From Drosophila pseudoobscura (lineage: Eukaryota > Arthropoda > Insecta > Diptera > Drosophilidae), in contig NC_046681.1 in assembly GCF_009870125.1 (NCBI RefSeq), positions 15,017,001-15,081,000 of the forward strand: DNA of 64,000 nucleotides, read 5' to 3'. Position 1 is the stretch's first letter. The number at the start of each line of letters is the position of its first letter. Positions 30,801 to 40,129 of this stretch are shown in pieces. The position numbers and the translations under genes are program-made. Below the pieces are notes generated by a model. That model was given only the letters and a program-made list of their open reading frames with translations, was not told where the DNA came from and did not search any database.

Positions 30801-33260
30801 AAGGAAAATCCTTTAGACTCCTCCAGCCATAAATCCTGGTAACAGTAGCCTTAACTGCACTTCTAGCAAAATGGAAGATACGGCAAACGGCGCGAGATAT
30901 AGGCCGTAAAAATAAGTCATGAATTTATTGAAATTTATTAGCATAAGCATGAGAGGATGATGGCAGGAGGACGCTAGGAAAAGCTCGTGGAAAAGTCTCC
31001 CACAGTTGCAAAGTTTGTTGTTTTTCTTTTTCTGGCTGTCCGACCGAGATGAAATCGTAGAAATTGAATTGAATTTGTAAAGTGGGGGTGGGGGTGTGGG
31101 TGGGGGCAGCAAATTGCAAACGATATGCGTATCAATGGATAAAATAAAGAAAAGCAAAGAAGTGAAAAAAAAAACCGATAGCAGACAAACCATATACAAA
31201 TGGCAAACACAGCAAAAGAAACAAACAAACGAAAAGCAACGACGAAGGAAAAAAAAGAGGAAAAACTAAGAACCAGTTAAGGAGACCAGCAAAAAAAAAA
31301 GGAGGAAAAGCACATAGCCAGTCGTCGTCAGAGGTGGACTCGTTGGCTATAGCTATTTTAGAGTTTTCTCTACAGTTTGCAGATTGTTTATAAATCTTAA
31401 TCTCTTCTAAATCCATCAAACATACAAGTTTTAAGGAAATAGATCTACTCAACATTCCCTGAGAATGTATCTAGAGGGTAGATACCCCCTGTTTCGAATG
31501 GCATCGAATCGCTGTTCAAATTTCCCATAAGCGAACGGACTCTCTTATGAATCGATGAATAAACGCATGGATTATTATCGTTTCTACTAATTATATTCAA
31601 ACAATAATCAAATTATACTTAAAATTTCATTATTTAGCTATTTTATGACTTTTTTTTTGTTGGGTGTCAGCACAGAAGCGGTTGCTTTGGCAGTCAATCG
31701 CTCTACATACTCATACCCGTACGAATGGTGGTGTTTGTCTGTCCTCATGTCCCATATCTTGGGTAGTGATAACTTTTGGCACGACTTTGGCTTTGGCTTT
31801 GGCTCTGGCTCTGGCTGTGGATGCCAGCCAGCCACCCACCCAGGGCTTTTCCTTTGGCTCTTTTCTTTCTATATTTGTATATCTTAAACGCGTTTCGTTG
31901 TATCTACTTAAGGCAGCTTAAATATTTGTGTAACATAATACAAAACATACGGGCTTCTTTGGTTATACTTAGATACTGAGCTCAGATACGTGGATAGGAA
32001 AGTGGAAAGTAGAAATGGAAATGGAAATGGAAATGGAGCAGGGGCAACCACAGACAGAGCCCCCAGCCCAACCCAACGAAATGCACACTGGCATCATAAA
32101 CATTATTCTATGGAACAATTCATAATCGTAGAAGACGATAAGTGAGTTTTAGATTCCCAATTAGAACATCAAATTACCCGAAAATCTAAACACACATAGA
32201 GAAGAATATTCCATTAAGGTAATCCATGGAAAATCCCTGCGCTTAAAAGATTAAACCCTCAAAAACGATGACAACCGAAACAATTTGGAGATTGGAAATG
32301 TTTCAAGCAGCGATAATATCAACAAACGAGGAAAAACGACTTCAGCTGGGAAATCAGTTAACTAATTCAGACATAAAATGGAAAACGGAATACGATCCAG
32401 GGGTCTGGACTGGGTCCGTTTTGGGCGTGTCAATGTGCATCGAACATTGATCATTTATGGGGATAAAAATCTAAATATTAGAGGGTCTTTCCTCTTCTGG
32501 AATCTTCAGTCTCCAATAGCTCTGCTAGAAGCGAGTTTTTCTTGCTTCTTTGACGATTACGCTGTGGCATGCGGTTTCGTCTGAAGCCCTATCTTGAACA
32601 CCCTATCCAGGCCCGCTTTTGTCTGTCGTGGCTGTCGTAATTATCTGTTCCACTGTGCGGGTAACAACATGTTCTGTTTACAATTCAAATGGAAATTGTG
32701 GGTCTCTCTCTCTCTCTCTCGCTCTCTGTTCTGTGGGCTCTGCCGCCTGTCGCTCGTATCTCCTGCTGTGTGGTGGGTCTGTCTCTGTCTCTGTCTCTGT
32801 CTCTGCGAAGGCGAAGTGCATTTATCCCATTTTCGGTACGTCCTAATGAGTAGTCTCCGAGTTTATTCTGCGCTGTGGCAGTCGTGTGTGTCGTCTACTT
32901 TTAGTTCCTTCTCTCTGTCCGATCTGTTCTTTAGTCGGAAAGGACAAAACGTGCGCTAAATAAAGATTGTGTGCCTTTTTGGCATCGCCTTTGCCCTGTG
33001 CATTTCCACAATCCGTAAGCGTTGATAGTCAGACAGCCAGAAACGGAACCCAAACGAAACGTCACATTTGAAATTCCAATATCCGTATGTGTCTCCTGCA
33101 TGCTGCAGATGCCTGTCATTGTCCTGGCAAATTAACCTATGCATTTTATAGGAGAACCCAAGCAAAAGCATCTCAATAATTGTGGCCCCTCCCAGTTCTT
33201 AGTGTATAGATAATTGATATGCCTATCAAGAAAATCCTTCAGGCTCAGAAGTCTTCTGAT
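21881..33260. other. Host noncoding DNA with simple repeats
   Basis: I find no gene. Features seen are: GA/CT tracts (23220-23245, 24250-24290, 25870-25890), (GT)n/(CA)n tracts (24428-24450, 25838-25862), a 19-base G run at 24629-24647, a TCCATC-type repeat at 26968-27015, an AGCCCC repeat at 28735-28755, an (AGGGAT)4 tract at 29431-29451, a TTTGGC/CTCTGGC repeat at 31780-31820 and a (GTCTCT)n tract at 32779-32805. Long open frames here translate these repeats. Confidence 0.6.
23690..23735 (-). other. Candidate recursive (ratchet) splice site
   Basis: On the minus strand a CT-only tract of about 16 bases leads into TTTGCAG followed immediately by GTAAATG, with the junction between 23711 and 23710. 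An acceptor fused to a donor after a long pyrimidine tract is the signature of Drosophila zero-length recursive splice points, which occur in introns of tens of kb. The donor is GTAAAT and not the preferred GTAAGT. Such a site would imply a minus-strand gene spanning this region. Confidence 0.3.
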
Positions 33261-33261
33261 A

Positions 33262-33292
33262 AGCAAAAACTCACCTTTTCCATCTAGCGTCC
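33262..33292 (-). other. Candidate minus-strand exon end (ATG plus donor)
   Basis: The minus strand reads GCTAGATGGAAAAG followed by GTGAGT. This is a good donor preceded in the exon by an ATG. It could be the first coding or leader exon of a gene running leftward through the 20-kb noncoding stretch. There is no protein homology to support it. Confidence 0.25.
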
Positions 33293-36200
33293 AGCAAAGT
33301 GGCTCCCAAAGTTACGTATTCAATAAATTGACCTTTTTCAGTGTGTTTATGATCCTTCCAGTTCCCGGGCCAGCTGTTGCTTTTGTCGTATGATATTTTG
33401 GGGTTTAGCTGGTGTTTGTAGATGTTGTTGTAGCATATACTCGTATATATATGTATATATAGTATGTATATCGATTAGCACACACACAATGGAGCATTGG
33501 CCATAGCGATTGCGTTTTGGACATCGATTGCGATTGCGACTGCGACTGCGACTGGTGAATGGTGTCGTTGAGGCATTTACTTTTCGCGGACCGCTTGTCG
33601 TACTTAAACAAATGATAGACACTGACACGAGACAACACCGAAGAACACAGATTTCTTATAATTATTAATTTAGGCAAAGGCGGCGGCGTAGGGTGGTGCC
33701 GTCGGTTGGTGTGCGTAATAGGATAACGGCAACAGCGGCAAACAACAACAACGATTGACGATGATGATTACAATTACGATGACGACGACGACGACAAGTA
33801 TTGTACATATGTACAGGGGGGAGGCAGAAACACACAAAAATACACAGACACAAACACACGCACACACACAGAGACACAGAGAACGAGAAATACACTCACG
33901 CGCGATTATTGATAGACAGACAAACGGTTAGATTAACGCGGATCGGATATCAAAGATCAAGGATCGGTGATCGGCACCAACGCGAGAAAGTTCCACTGTG
34001 TTAACTGTTAACGGGACTCAAACACGACGCGAGGAAGTTTTCTTTAAGTTGTTCTTTTCTTTTCTTTTCTTTTGTTTGTTGCTATTCTAGTGCACAATTT
34101 CCATGGCAGAAGATGGCGGAGCGCACTGTAAGGAATCGGAATGGGGAAACACACATTTGATTAGGATTTAATTGCGCTGTGATTTCTTGTATTCGTTTGG
34201 TCTAAGCCGCAGCAGCCTTTCTTGTATTGCTCGCGACTCCCATTTTTCCCGTTTTATTATGACAACGGCACTTTTTTCGGTTGGCAACGCGCACTCTGCA
34301 ACGAGGACGAAGGACAACGACTGCAGAGAGAGACGGCGCGATAGAGAATGCGAATGGACGAGCATAAGGCATGGCTCAAAAACACATTCTGCAGGGTGGG
34401 ATGGACTGAGAGATCCGGAGAGAGAGTGAGAGAGAGACATTTACATATGGAGGCAGCTGGCTGGCTCTCTCGTTGGTGGCCAATTTGAAACGCCACGAGA
34501 ATGAAATGCAGCGAAACGAATGGGTAGCACAAAGCGCAATCAACAAAATAGAGAACGCAAAATAAACAAAATATAAAAAAGGATAAGCACCAGCAGATGA
34601 AGAGCATGAGAGAGAAGAGTGGTGGGAGAGCGAACGCAGAACAGAACACAAAAGCGGCATGTTCTCGCTCTCTCCATCTCCATCTCCTTGTCTCCTTCTC
34701 TTGCTTTCCCTCCCCCACCATCCCACTCGCGCTCTCTCTCTCTCTCTCTAGTTGGCAGGAGGTGTGCGCGCCAGGCGAAAAATCAATGAAAAATATCTGG
34801 GAAAAATTGCCGAAATTCTGCATTTGTTGTTGGCTTTGTACTTTTTTGATGGTTCCGCGACTTAAACCTTTTTGGTTTTTTTAGTTTTTGGCACCGTTTT
34901 TCGTTTTTTAGTTTTGTCTTTGCCACTGGGATTGTTTGCCTCCCTCCTCTCGACGGTCAATTTGAGGCTTTATTATTGTCACACACAAAAAACACGGCAC
35001 ACATCATTCAGCTCCCACGAGTCTCTCGCGACAAAACTATTTGATTTTATTTGTTTATAGCTACTGCTGCCTGGGCGTAATAAGACAACAGACTTGGGCA
35101 CCAAATCTCTCGCAGGACTCCCGACCACCGAGAAATAAACGGGATAAAAGAAACCCCCCACGGCCGCTAATGTTTGGAGCGGGCGCAACGAACCTGCCTC
35201 GACGATTCAAACGGTTATTCGCGCTCTTTTCCTAGGGATGTTGGACAAATATATACATATATATAAATAATATATATATATACGTATATCGGCCAAGTCA
35301 AGACAAAATTCCGCTATTTCGATGTCCGCGACGGCCGTGAGAAAACTAACGGTTTTCTTGTCTTTGGGCCGGCGACTTTTGGCTTTGGTTACAAACAACA
35401 GAGAGAGAGAGTGAGATTGCGAGAGAGCGCGAGAAAGCGGAACGGTGGTATTTAACAGCGCTCTCTTCGTGCGAAAATCTTGAATTTTAAAGTTTTCTGC
35501 TAAATGGAATTAATACATTTTTTAAAATTAAATAAAAAATAATATTTATGCTCGTCTCGAGTCGCGTTAACGTGATTAATGTTTTGCTAATCGCCAGGGA
35601 GCGAGAGCATTTCTCCCACCTCGCTGTGCCAACACACCTTGCAGTCGTTTACAAGCAACATTGCTAGAGCGTCGCATGTTAACACTTAACATAACAGCGC
35701 AATAGATGAATGAAATGTTATTTGATATCTGGTACTAACGAAGCCATTAATTTAAAAAATCTGGTTCTTACAAGTTTAACAGTTTATAATTTTAACAGAC
35801 TTTGGTTCATTGAATCTTTTCATCATCAACTGTTCCAAAGTTTCATTCGTTCCGCTTTCTTGCGCTCTCGCTCTCTCTCTCTCTCTCTCTTGACTACTTG
35901 AGTCGGCGCATGTTAAGGGCGTTTGGCTACAAAAACATTAATTTTGGACACAACAAATTAAATTCCAACCAAAACACATTGAAGAAAACAAATAGTGGAG
36001 AATTTTTGAATTTTTAAATTAGTATCATGTTAGTTCCAATTGCACCGCAGTTTTTATCAACCAACACGCTCTCTCTCACTCTCGATCAATGACACGCTCT
36101 CTCTGTTTTTGCCGGCGATGCTTATGTATTTGTTTATTTATAATTTACAAATTGGTTAATTTTGAAAACATACATATGAGTGTAGTGTGTGCTAGTATAT

Positions 36201-37860
36201 GTATATGCACTATTTAATTACACTGGCGAACGACTTGGCTTGAATTATTTATTGTATTCTTTCACAGCAACAAAAACTCACGCTCGCCGCACACGCTCGT
36301 GCATACACTGTTCTGTTTGGAACAAGCGGCAAATAAATGCTAATTTATATTTCCTTATGCGGCACTACTTTCTTTCTACGTACTTTTGATTTGTTTACTA
36401 TAAATAATAATAATAGTAATTTATGCACTTTAAGCCCCCTCTTTTTAAACAGTTCAACGACTTGAGGTAAATGGCGGAAAATAATAGTGTTTATATGCTG
36501 TTTTCGTAGAACCATCTTATGCTTTCTCTTTACTTAAAAAATACTACTATATCTTTCACCTGCACTGCCCTATAATGATGGAATTGTCATAATATTCTGT
36601 GGAATATTAAAATATTCCTTGGTCTACAGTGGGTTAATCATTCTCCGTCAATGATGGAAGGTTGGAAGCCATATTCCTCGATTTTGATATTCGATTCGAT
36701 ATTACTAGCTAGCTATGACTTCGATACCTAAACACAGAATTTTGCCGGATTAATACATCAATTTTCTACTAGATTGGCTAGTTTTTTAGTACCCCCTTTT
36801 ATTGAATTTTTTCCACAATAAGGTTTCAACGAACAAAGTCAAAACATAAAACCTGTCAGCTTACTGTTGCTGGTCAACAGGTATCTGCTGTAAGGATGGG
36901 ACCTTTTTTATAACCTATTTCCTTTAAATACATACATATGTTATAATTCTGTTTTCCAAGCTGATTTGGAACGTAACGGATAATGATTTTTTCTTAGCTT
37001 AACATGTTTATTTATATATACATATGTATATCTCGATCCCAATACCTATTTTTCCTATAACGATAGAGAGCCTTTATAAGCTTCTTCTATAAGCATAAGT
37101 TCTATAAGTTGGATGAAAACCGTAAATTATGCCCAAAATCAATCTTCTGAGTAAGCTCTTATCTATTAAATTTGCCATATTGGGTCTGCGGCTGTTCTTT
37201 CAAATCGTGCGCCCCTTAAATGCCTGAGGAAAAAAGGGATGGACAACAGGCAACTCGGCCCAGAAAACGCAAAGCATGCATGGGAAAATCCACCCTTTTT
37301 CCCAATATACCTTGAAGGCAAAATCGGCTTTTTCGGCTCAGAAATATACCGAAATCTACCGTCTCATTTTTAAATTATACCACACTAAAGTCGGCTCTTC
37401 GTGAAATTATATTATTTTTTTTTCTTCTTTCTCTGCAAAACTTCGTTTTGATCCGTTACGTTTATCAAGCAACACATGTGTGTTTAACATGTCTGACGAG
37501 CTGTGAGAAACAGCATGCATATCGAAAATTAAATTGCTAATGGTCAAACAATTAATTAGTTGCACTGACATTTTGAATTAAATGTGGCGGGAAACAGCTG
37601 TCGTTACCCAGATGTTCTGTTACGCGCAAAATCTGTGCTGTTACATGCACACTGTGCTGTTATGTGCATTTATTCCTTGCCATCGTTCCGATAACCAAAT
37701 CGGACTGCGTCAGCTGTTTGAACGACTGACCTGATCATTTAAATAATTTAAATTAAATTCAATTTAATGCATCAGTAAGACATATATTTTTTTCAGATTC
37801 GTTTTATTGTAGAAAAACAAAATTTAAAAAAACAGAAGGAAAAATAGGAAATATTTAAAA
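33293..37860. promoter_or_regulatory. GAGA-rich noncoding region, possible promoter zone
   Basis: From 33.4 to 36.1 kb the DNA has many GAGAG/CTCTC clusters (34320-34440, 34610-34750, 35400-35440, 35865-35890, 36070-36110) of the kind bound by GAGA factor at paused Drosophila promoters, with GC-richer stretches around 35160-35220 and 35325-35400. No TSS motif can be fixed. No coding exon is visible. Confidence 0.35.
36590..37395 (+). repeat. Dispersed motif-6 repeat, diverged fragments
   Basis: The part at about 36668-36870 resembles 58763-58945 (shared CATATTCCTCG, GATATTACTAGCTAG, TTTTCTACT-GATTGG, AAAACATAAAACC-like ends). The part at 37330-37390 resembles 58685-58730 (AGAAATATACCGAAAT, ACCGTCTCATTTT). 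The two halves are in reversed order relative to the 58.7-kb copy. Confidence 0.6.
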
Positions 37861-37900
37861 TCTCTCCCCGACGGGAATTGAACCTCGGTCTTTGTCACTC
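37861..37900 (-). pseudogene. tRNA-Asp 3' fragment
   Basis: The minus strand reads AAAGACCGAGGTTCAATTCC and then CGTCGGGGAGA, matching the variable/T-arm and acceptor 3' half of the intact tRNA-Asp 110 bp away, in opposite orientation. The T stem has lost a base pair position and the D arm and 5' acceptor strand are absent, so it cannot fold as a tRNA. Confidence 0.75.
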
Positions 37901-38000
37901 AGATATTTTTCGATTTCATTTCGTTTTCTCATAAGCAAGGTTTGCAGTGAGACGAATGTATCTGCCTACAAATTGGTGTTTTGACAGGCATTGATTAACA

Positions 38001-38072
38001 TCCTCGATAGTATAGTGGTCAGTATCCCCGCCTGTCACGCGGGAGACCGGGGTTCAATTCCCCGTCGGGGAG
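38001..38072 (+). tRNA. tRNA-Asp (anticodon GTC)
   Basis: The 72-nt sequence folds as a canonical tRNA. The acceptor strand TCCTCGA pairs with TCGGGGA and the discriminator base is G. The anticodon stem CCCGC/GCGGG encloses the loop CTGTCAC with anticodon GTC. The T arm GGTTCAATTCC carries an A-box/B-box pair suited to RNA polymerase III, and a T-rich run at 38085-38103 serves as terminator. No intron is present. Confidence 0.97.
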
Positions 38073-38084
38073 AGATGTGAAATT

Positions 38085-38103
38085 CTTTTTTTTTTTCTTT
38101 TTT
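38085..38103 (+). terminator. Pol III terminator of tRNA-Asp
   Basis: T-run of 12 bases, then C and 7 T, beginning about 12 bp after the tRNA 3' end. RNA polymerase III stops at such T tracts. Confidence 0.8.
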
Positions 38104-38212
38104 TACTGCGACGGGAAAATTAGCCACAGCAGTAAATGCAGGCTTTTCCTCGCATTATAATCTAATAATTATATAGTTGAACAAATTATTTAAAAGCACA
38201 GAAATAAAATGT

Positions 38213-38218
38213 TTTATT
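38213..38218 (-). promoter_or_regulatory. Poly(A) signal of the CDCA3-like gene
   Basis: AATAAA on the minus strand about 100 nt after the stop codon. Overlapping AT-rich sequence makes it plausible, not proven. Confidence 0.5.
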
Positions 38219-38319
38219 TAAAAATGAAATGAGTATGGGTTGGATATGTGTGAATAAAAGATATAATGATTTGGCAGCTCATGGCTGGGCATAAGGCAGG
38301 CTGGAACTACTAAATAGGA

Positions 38320-39537
38320 TTAGTACATGGTGCCAATGGACCCATTGAAACGATACTCTGTGGGATTCAGCTGATCATCGAAGCTATGCAGCGGCAATTG
38401 CGACTTGCGCAGCTCCCTTTCCACGGAGCGAGAGCGCAAATGAGCCCGATTCTTGACACAGCTCAGTGGTGTACGCTTCGGTGTGGCATTTGGTGTGGTC
38501 TTCGGTGTACTTGCAACGGAGGGCGACGACTCTTTGTCCATGTAGATCTTGGTCTTGGAGGCGCGTGCCGGCTTACGGGGAGCCACACGTCGCTTATTGC
38601 CCAGACGCACTCGGTCTAGATGCTTGTTCGCCGGCTGCTTGTCCGAGCTGTGTGGCTTTGGCGGCTCCTCCAGATTCGTGTCCGTTCCGGCGCTGGCAAA
38701 CGAGGCCATGCTGCTCTCCGCACTGAGATTGAGAGTGAGGGTTTCCAAGATCTGTTCCAGCATCTCTGTCTCGCGTGCCTCTTCCTCTTCGTCGTCGCAG
38801 AAGATGATCGGCGTGCGCTCGACTCCAATGCTAGGCGAACGTGGATCGTAGTGCCCCTGCACTGCTGCAGGCGTCGCTGGCAGCTCCGCCGTGCAGGGCA
38901 TCGTCTCTTCTTCATCATACGGCAGGGAGACGATTTCCAGCGAGCTGTTGTTGTGGTGTGTCGGGGGCGTGCCAAAGCTGTCGCAGGAAACATCACCCGT
39001 TTCGGCAGACGGCGATGATAGACTCTGATATGGCGACTCGATGATGTTTGCTGCTGGCGTCTCGGCTATTCGTCGGGCCGGAGCACGTGTATCCACAAAG
39101 AGATCTGCAAATGTGTCATCTAGGTTCAGGGATCGCACTTCATCTAGTATGAGCGGTGTGCGATTCAACTGTGGCGAACGGGGATCGTTCAGCGAGAATC
39201 CCCTCAGCAGACGCTTGCGCAGCTGCGAAAAGGCATTTTCGGTCGGAGCCGAGGGGTGGTCCGCTGCCCGCAAAGTCTGTGCCTGCGGCTGTGACTGTAG
39301 GAACTGCAACCGAATATAGTTAGTTTTAAGAATCGCTTGATTGAACATGCAGTTTTAACTCACATTTAGAGGCGTGCGGCAGCCATTGGGCGAGCGTGGG
39401 TCGAGCAATGCGTTGTTTTCTTTATTTGGCGTTGTCATTTCAACATTTTCGGCTTTGAAACTGGCTAGACGAAGTTTATTCAATGTTGGCGTATCTGGCA
39501 AGTATTCGCCCTCAATTTTTGATGCCTTGGCTCCCAT
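38320..39537 (-). CDS. CDCA3/Tome-1-like cell-cycle protein (two exons)
   Basis: The gene has two coding exons, 39364-39537 and 38320-39303, separated by a 60-nt intron with GTGAGT donor, a CTAAC branch-like site and GGTTGCAG acceptor, in phase 0. The 385-residue product carries three copies of the DPRSP-x-RTP signature of vertebrate CDCA3 (Tome-1): at residues 46-57, 98-109 and 211-224 (DPRSPSIGVERTPI, nearly the vertebrate form). It also has a KEN-box degron at residues 39-41 (TPNKENN), an N-terminal MGAKASK suited to N-myristoylation, as in CDCA3, and an acidic patch after residue 227. I chose the Met at 39537 for that reason; an in-frame Met lies 12 codons upstream at 39573. CDCA3 is an APC/C substrate and SCF-associated trigger of mitotic entry. 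The fly function is inferred. It is transcribed away from spi. Confidence 0.85.
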
Positions 39538-39704
39538 GCTCTCTGAATATTTTGTATTTCTTTCGCTCGGCACTCAATTTATCAGTGAAAATAGTTCGCT
39601 GCCGCGCATTTGTTTTGAAATGGCGTCCCTTGAAGGTTGCCACACATCAAATAACACAAAATTACCTAACGCGTTATTAAATTATATTAGTCGATTATTA
39701 AATC

Positions 39705-39790
39705 GTCAGTATATTTACGGTATATCGGTATATAATGGTATATTTTGTCAATGTTATCAATATATTAAATTTCATTTTCAACGGTACGTA
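39705..39790 (+). promoter_or_regulatory. Core-promoter motif-6 array near the CDCA3-like gene
   Basis: GTCAGTATATTT at 39705-39716 is a perfect match to Ohler motif 6 (KTYRGTATWTTT) and is followed by GGTATATCGGTATATAATGGTATATTT. It lies about 170 bp upstream of the CDCA3-like start codon, in the divergent promoter region shared with the 40.05-kb start site. Confidence 0.55.
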
Positions 39791-39799
39791 GAAATCCAA

Positions 39800-40014
39800 T
39801 AGAAGCAGGTATTTAGAATAGGCCAGTCAAGTAGAAAATAGGTTAGTTAGGCGTGTAAAATTATGTGGGCATGGCTAAATATTCTATCTAGCAAGTAATA
39901 TTCCACGGAATATCAAAAACGAGGAACATGTTTAATATAACATGCATTTGTCAGTATATTTACGGTATATTTTTTTAATGAGCCGGTGTATTTTGGTATA
40001 TTTCTGAGGGTCGG
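39800..40014 (-). repeat. Dispersed motif-6 repeat, copy near spi
   Basis: The reverse complement of this segment aligns with 58677-58900 at about 80% identity by eye, sharing CCGACCCT-AGAAATATACC, AAATATACTGAC, CCTCGTTTTT, ATATTACT-GCTAGATAGAATATT, GCCATGCCCACATAATTTTA and AACCTATTTTCTACTTGA. It carries a second perfect motif 6 at 39950-39961. Confidence 0.8.
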
Positions 40015-40047
40015 ACGGTATATCGGTATATCTTAACGATAAGTCCG

Positions 40048-40058
40048 CGGTCACACTG
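40048..40058 (+). promoter_or_regulatory. Motif-1 core promoter (M1BP type)
   Basis: CGGTCACACTG is a perfect match to Ohler motif 1 (YGGTCACACTR), which sits at or just around the start site of broad Drosophila promoters and is bound by M1BP. It is followed 70 bp downstream by a consensus donor (GTAAGT at 40128), so this looks like a first noncoding exon on the plus strand. The next plus-strand gene is spi. Confidence 0.65.
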
Positions 40059-40127
40059 AGTACAAGGGCCAACAACAAAAAATTTGTTAAAAAGGCGACA
40101 AAGTGCATTACAAGGGCCAAAAACAAC
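40059..40127 (+). other. Candidate 5' leader exon of spi
   Basis: The segment between the motif-1 site and the donor AAACAAC/GTAAGT. It contains two similar CAAGGGCCAACAAC-type direct repeats (near 40063 and 40111). No ATG is present. If joined to the acceptor at 48540 it would give an intron of about 8.4 kb containing the mir-2 cluster. Assignment to spi is inference from strand and order. Confidence 0.4.
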
Positions 40128-40129
40128 GT

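Noticed and set aside
33405-34823. Minus-strand frames of 90-188 codons in the GAGA-rich region
   Set aside because: They consist of translated CTCTCT, CAGTCG and GTGTGT tracts; better read as 5' regulatory DNA.
38386-39319. Plus-strand frames opposite the CDCA3-like gene
   Set aside because: Shadow frames of a GC3-rich coding exon.
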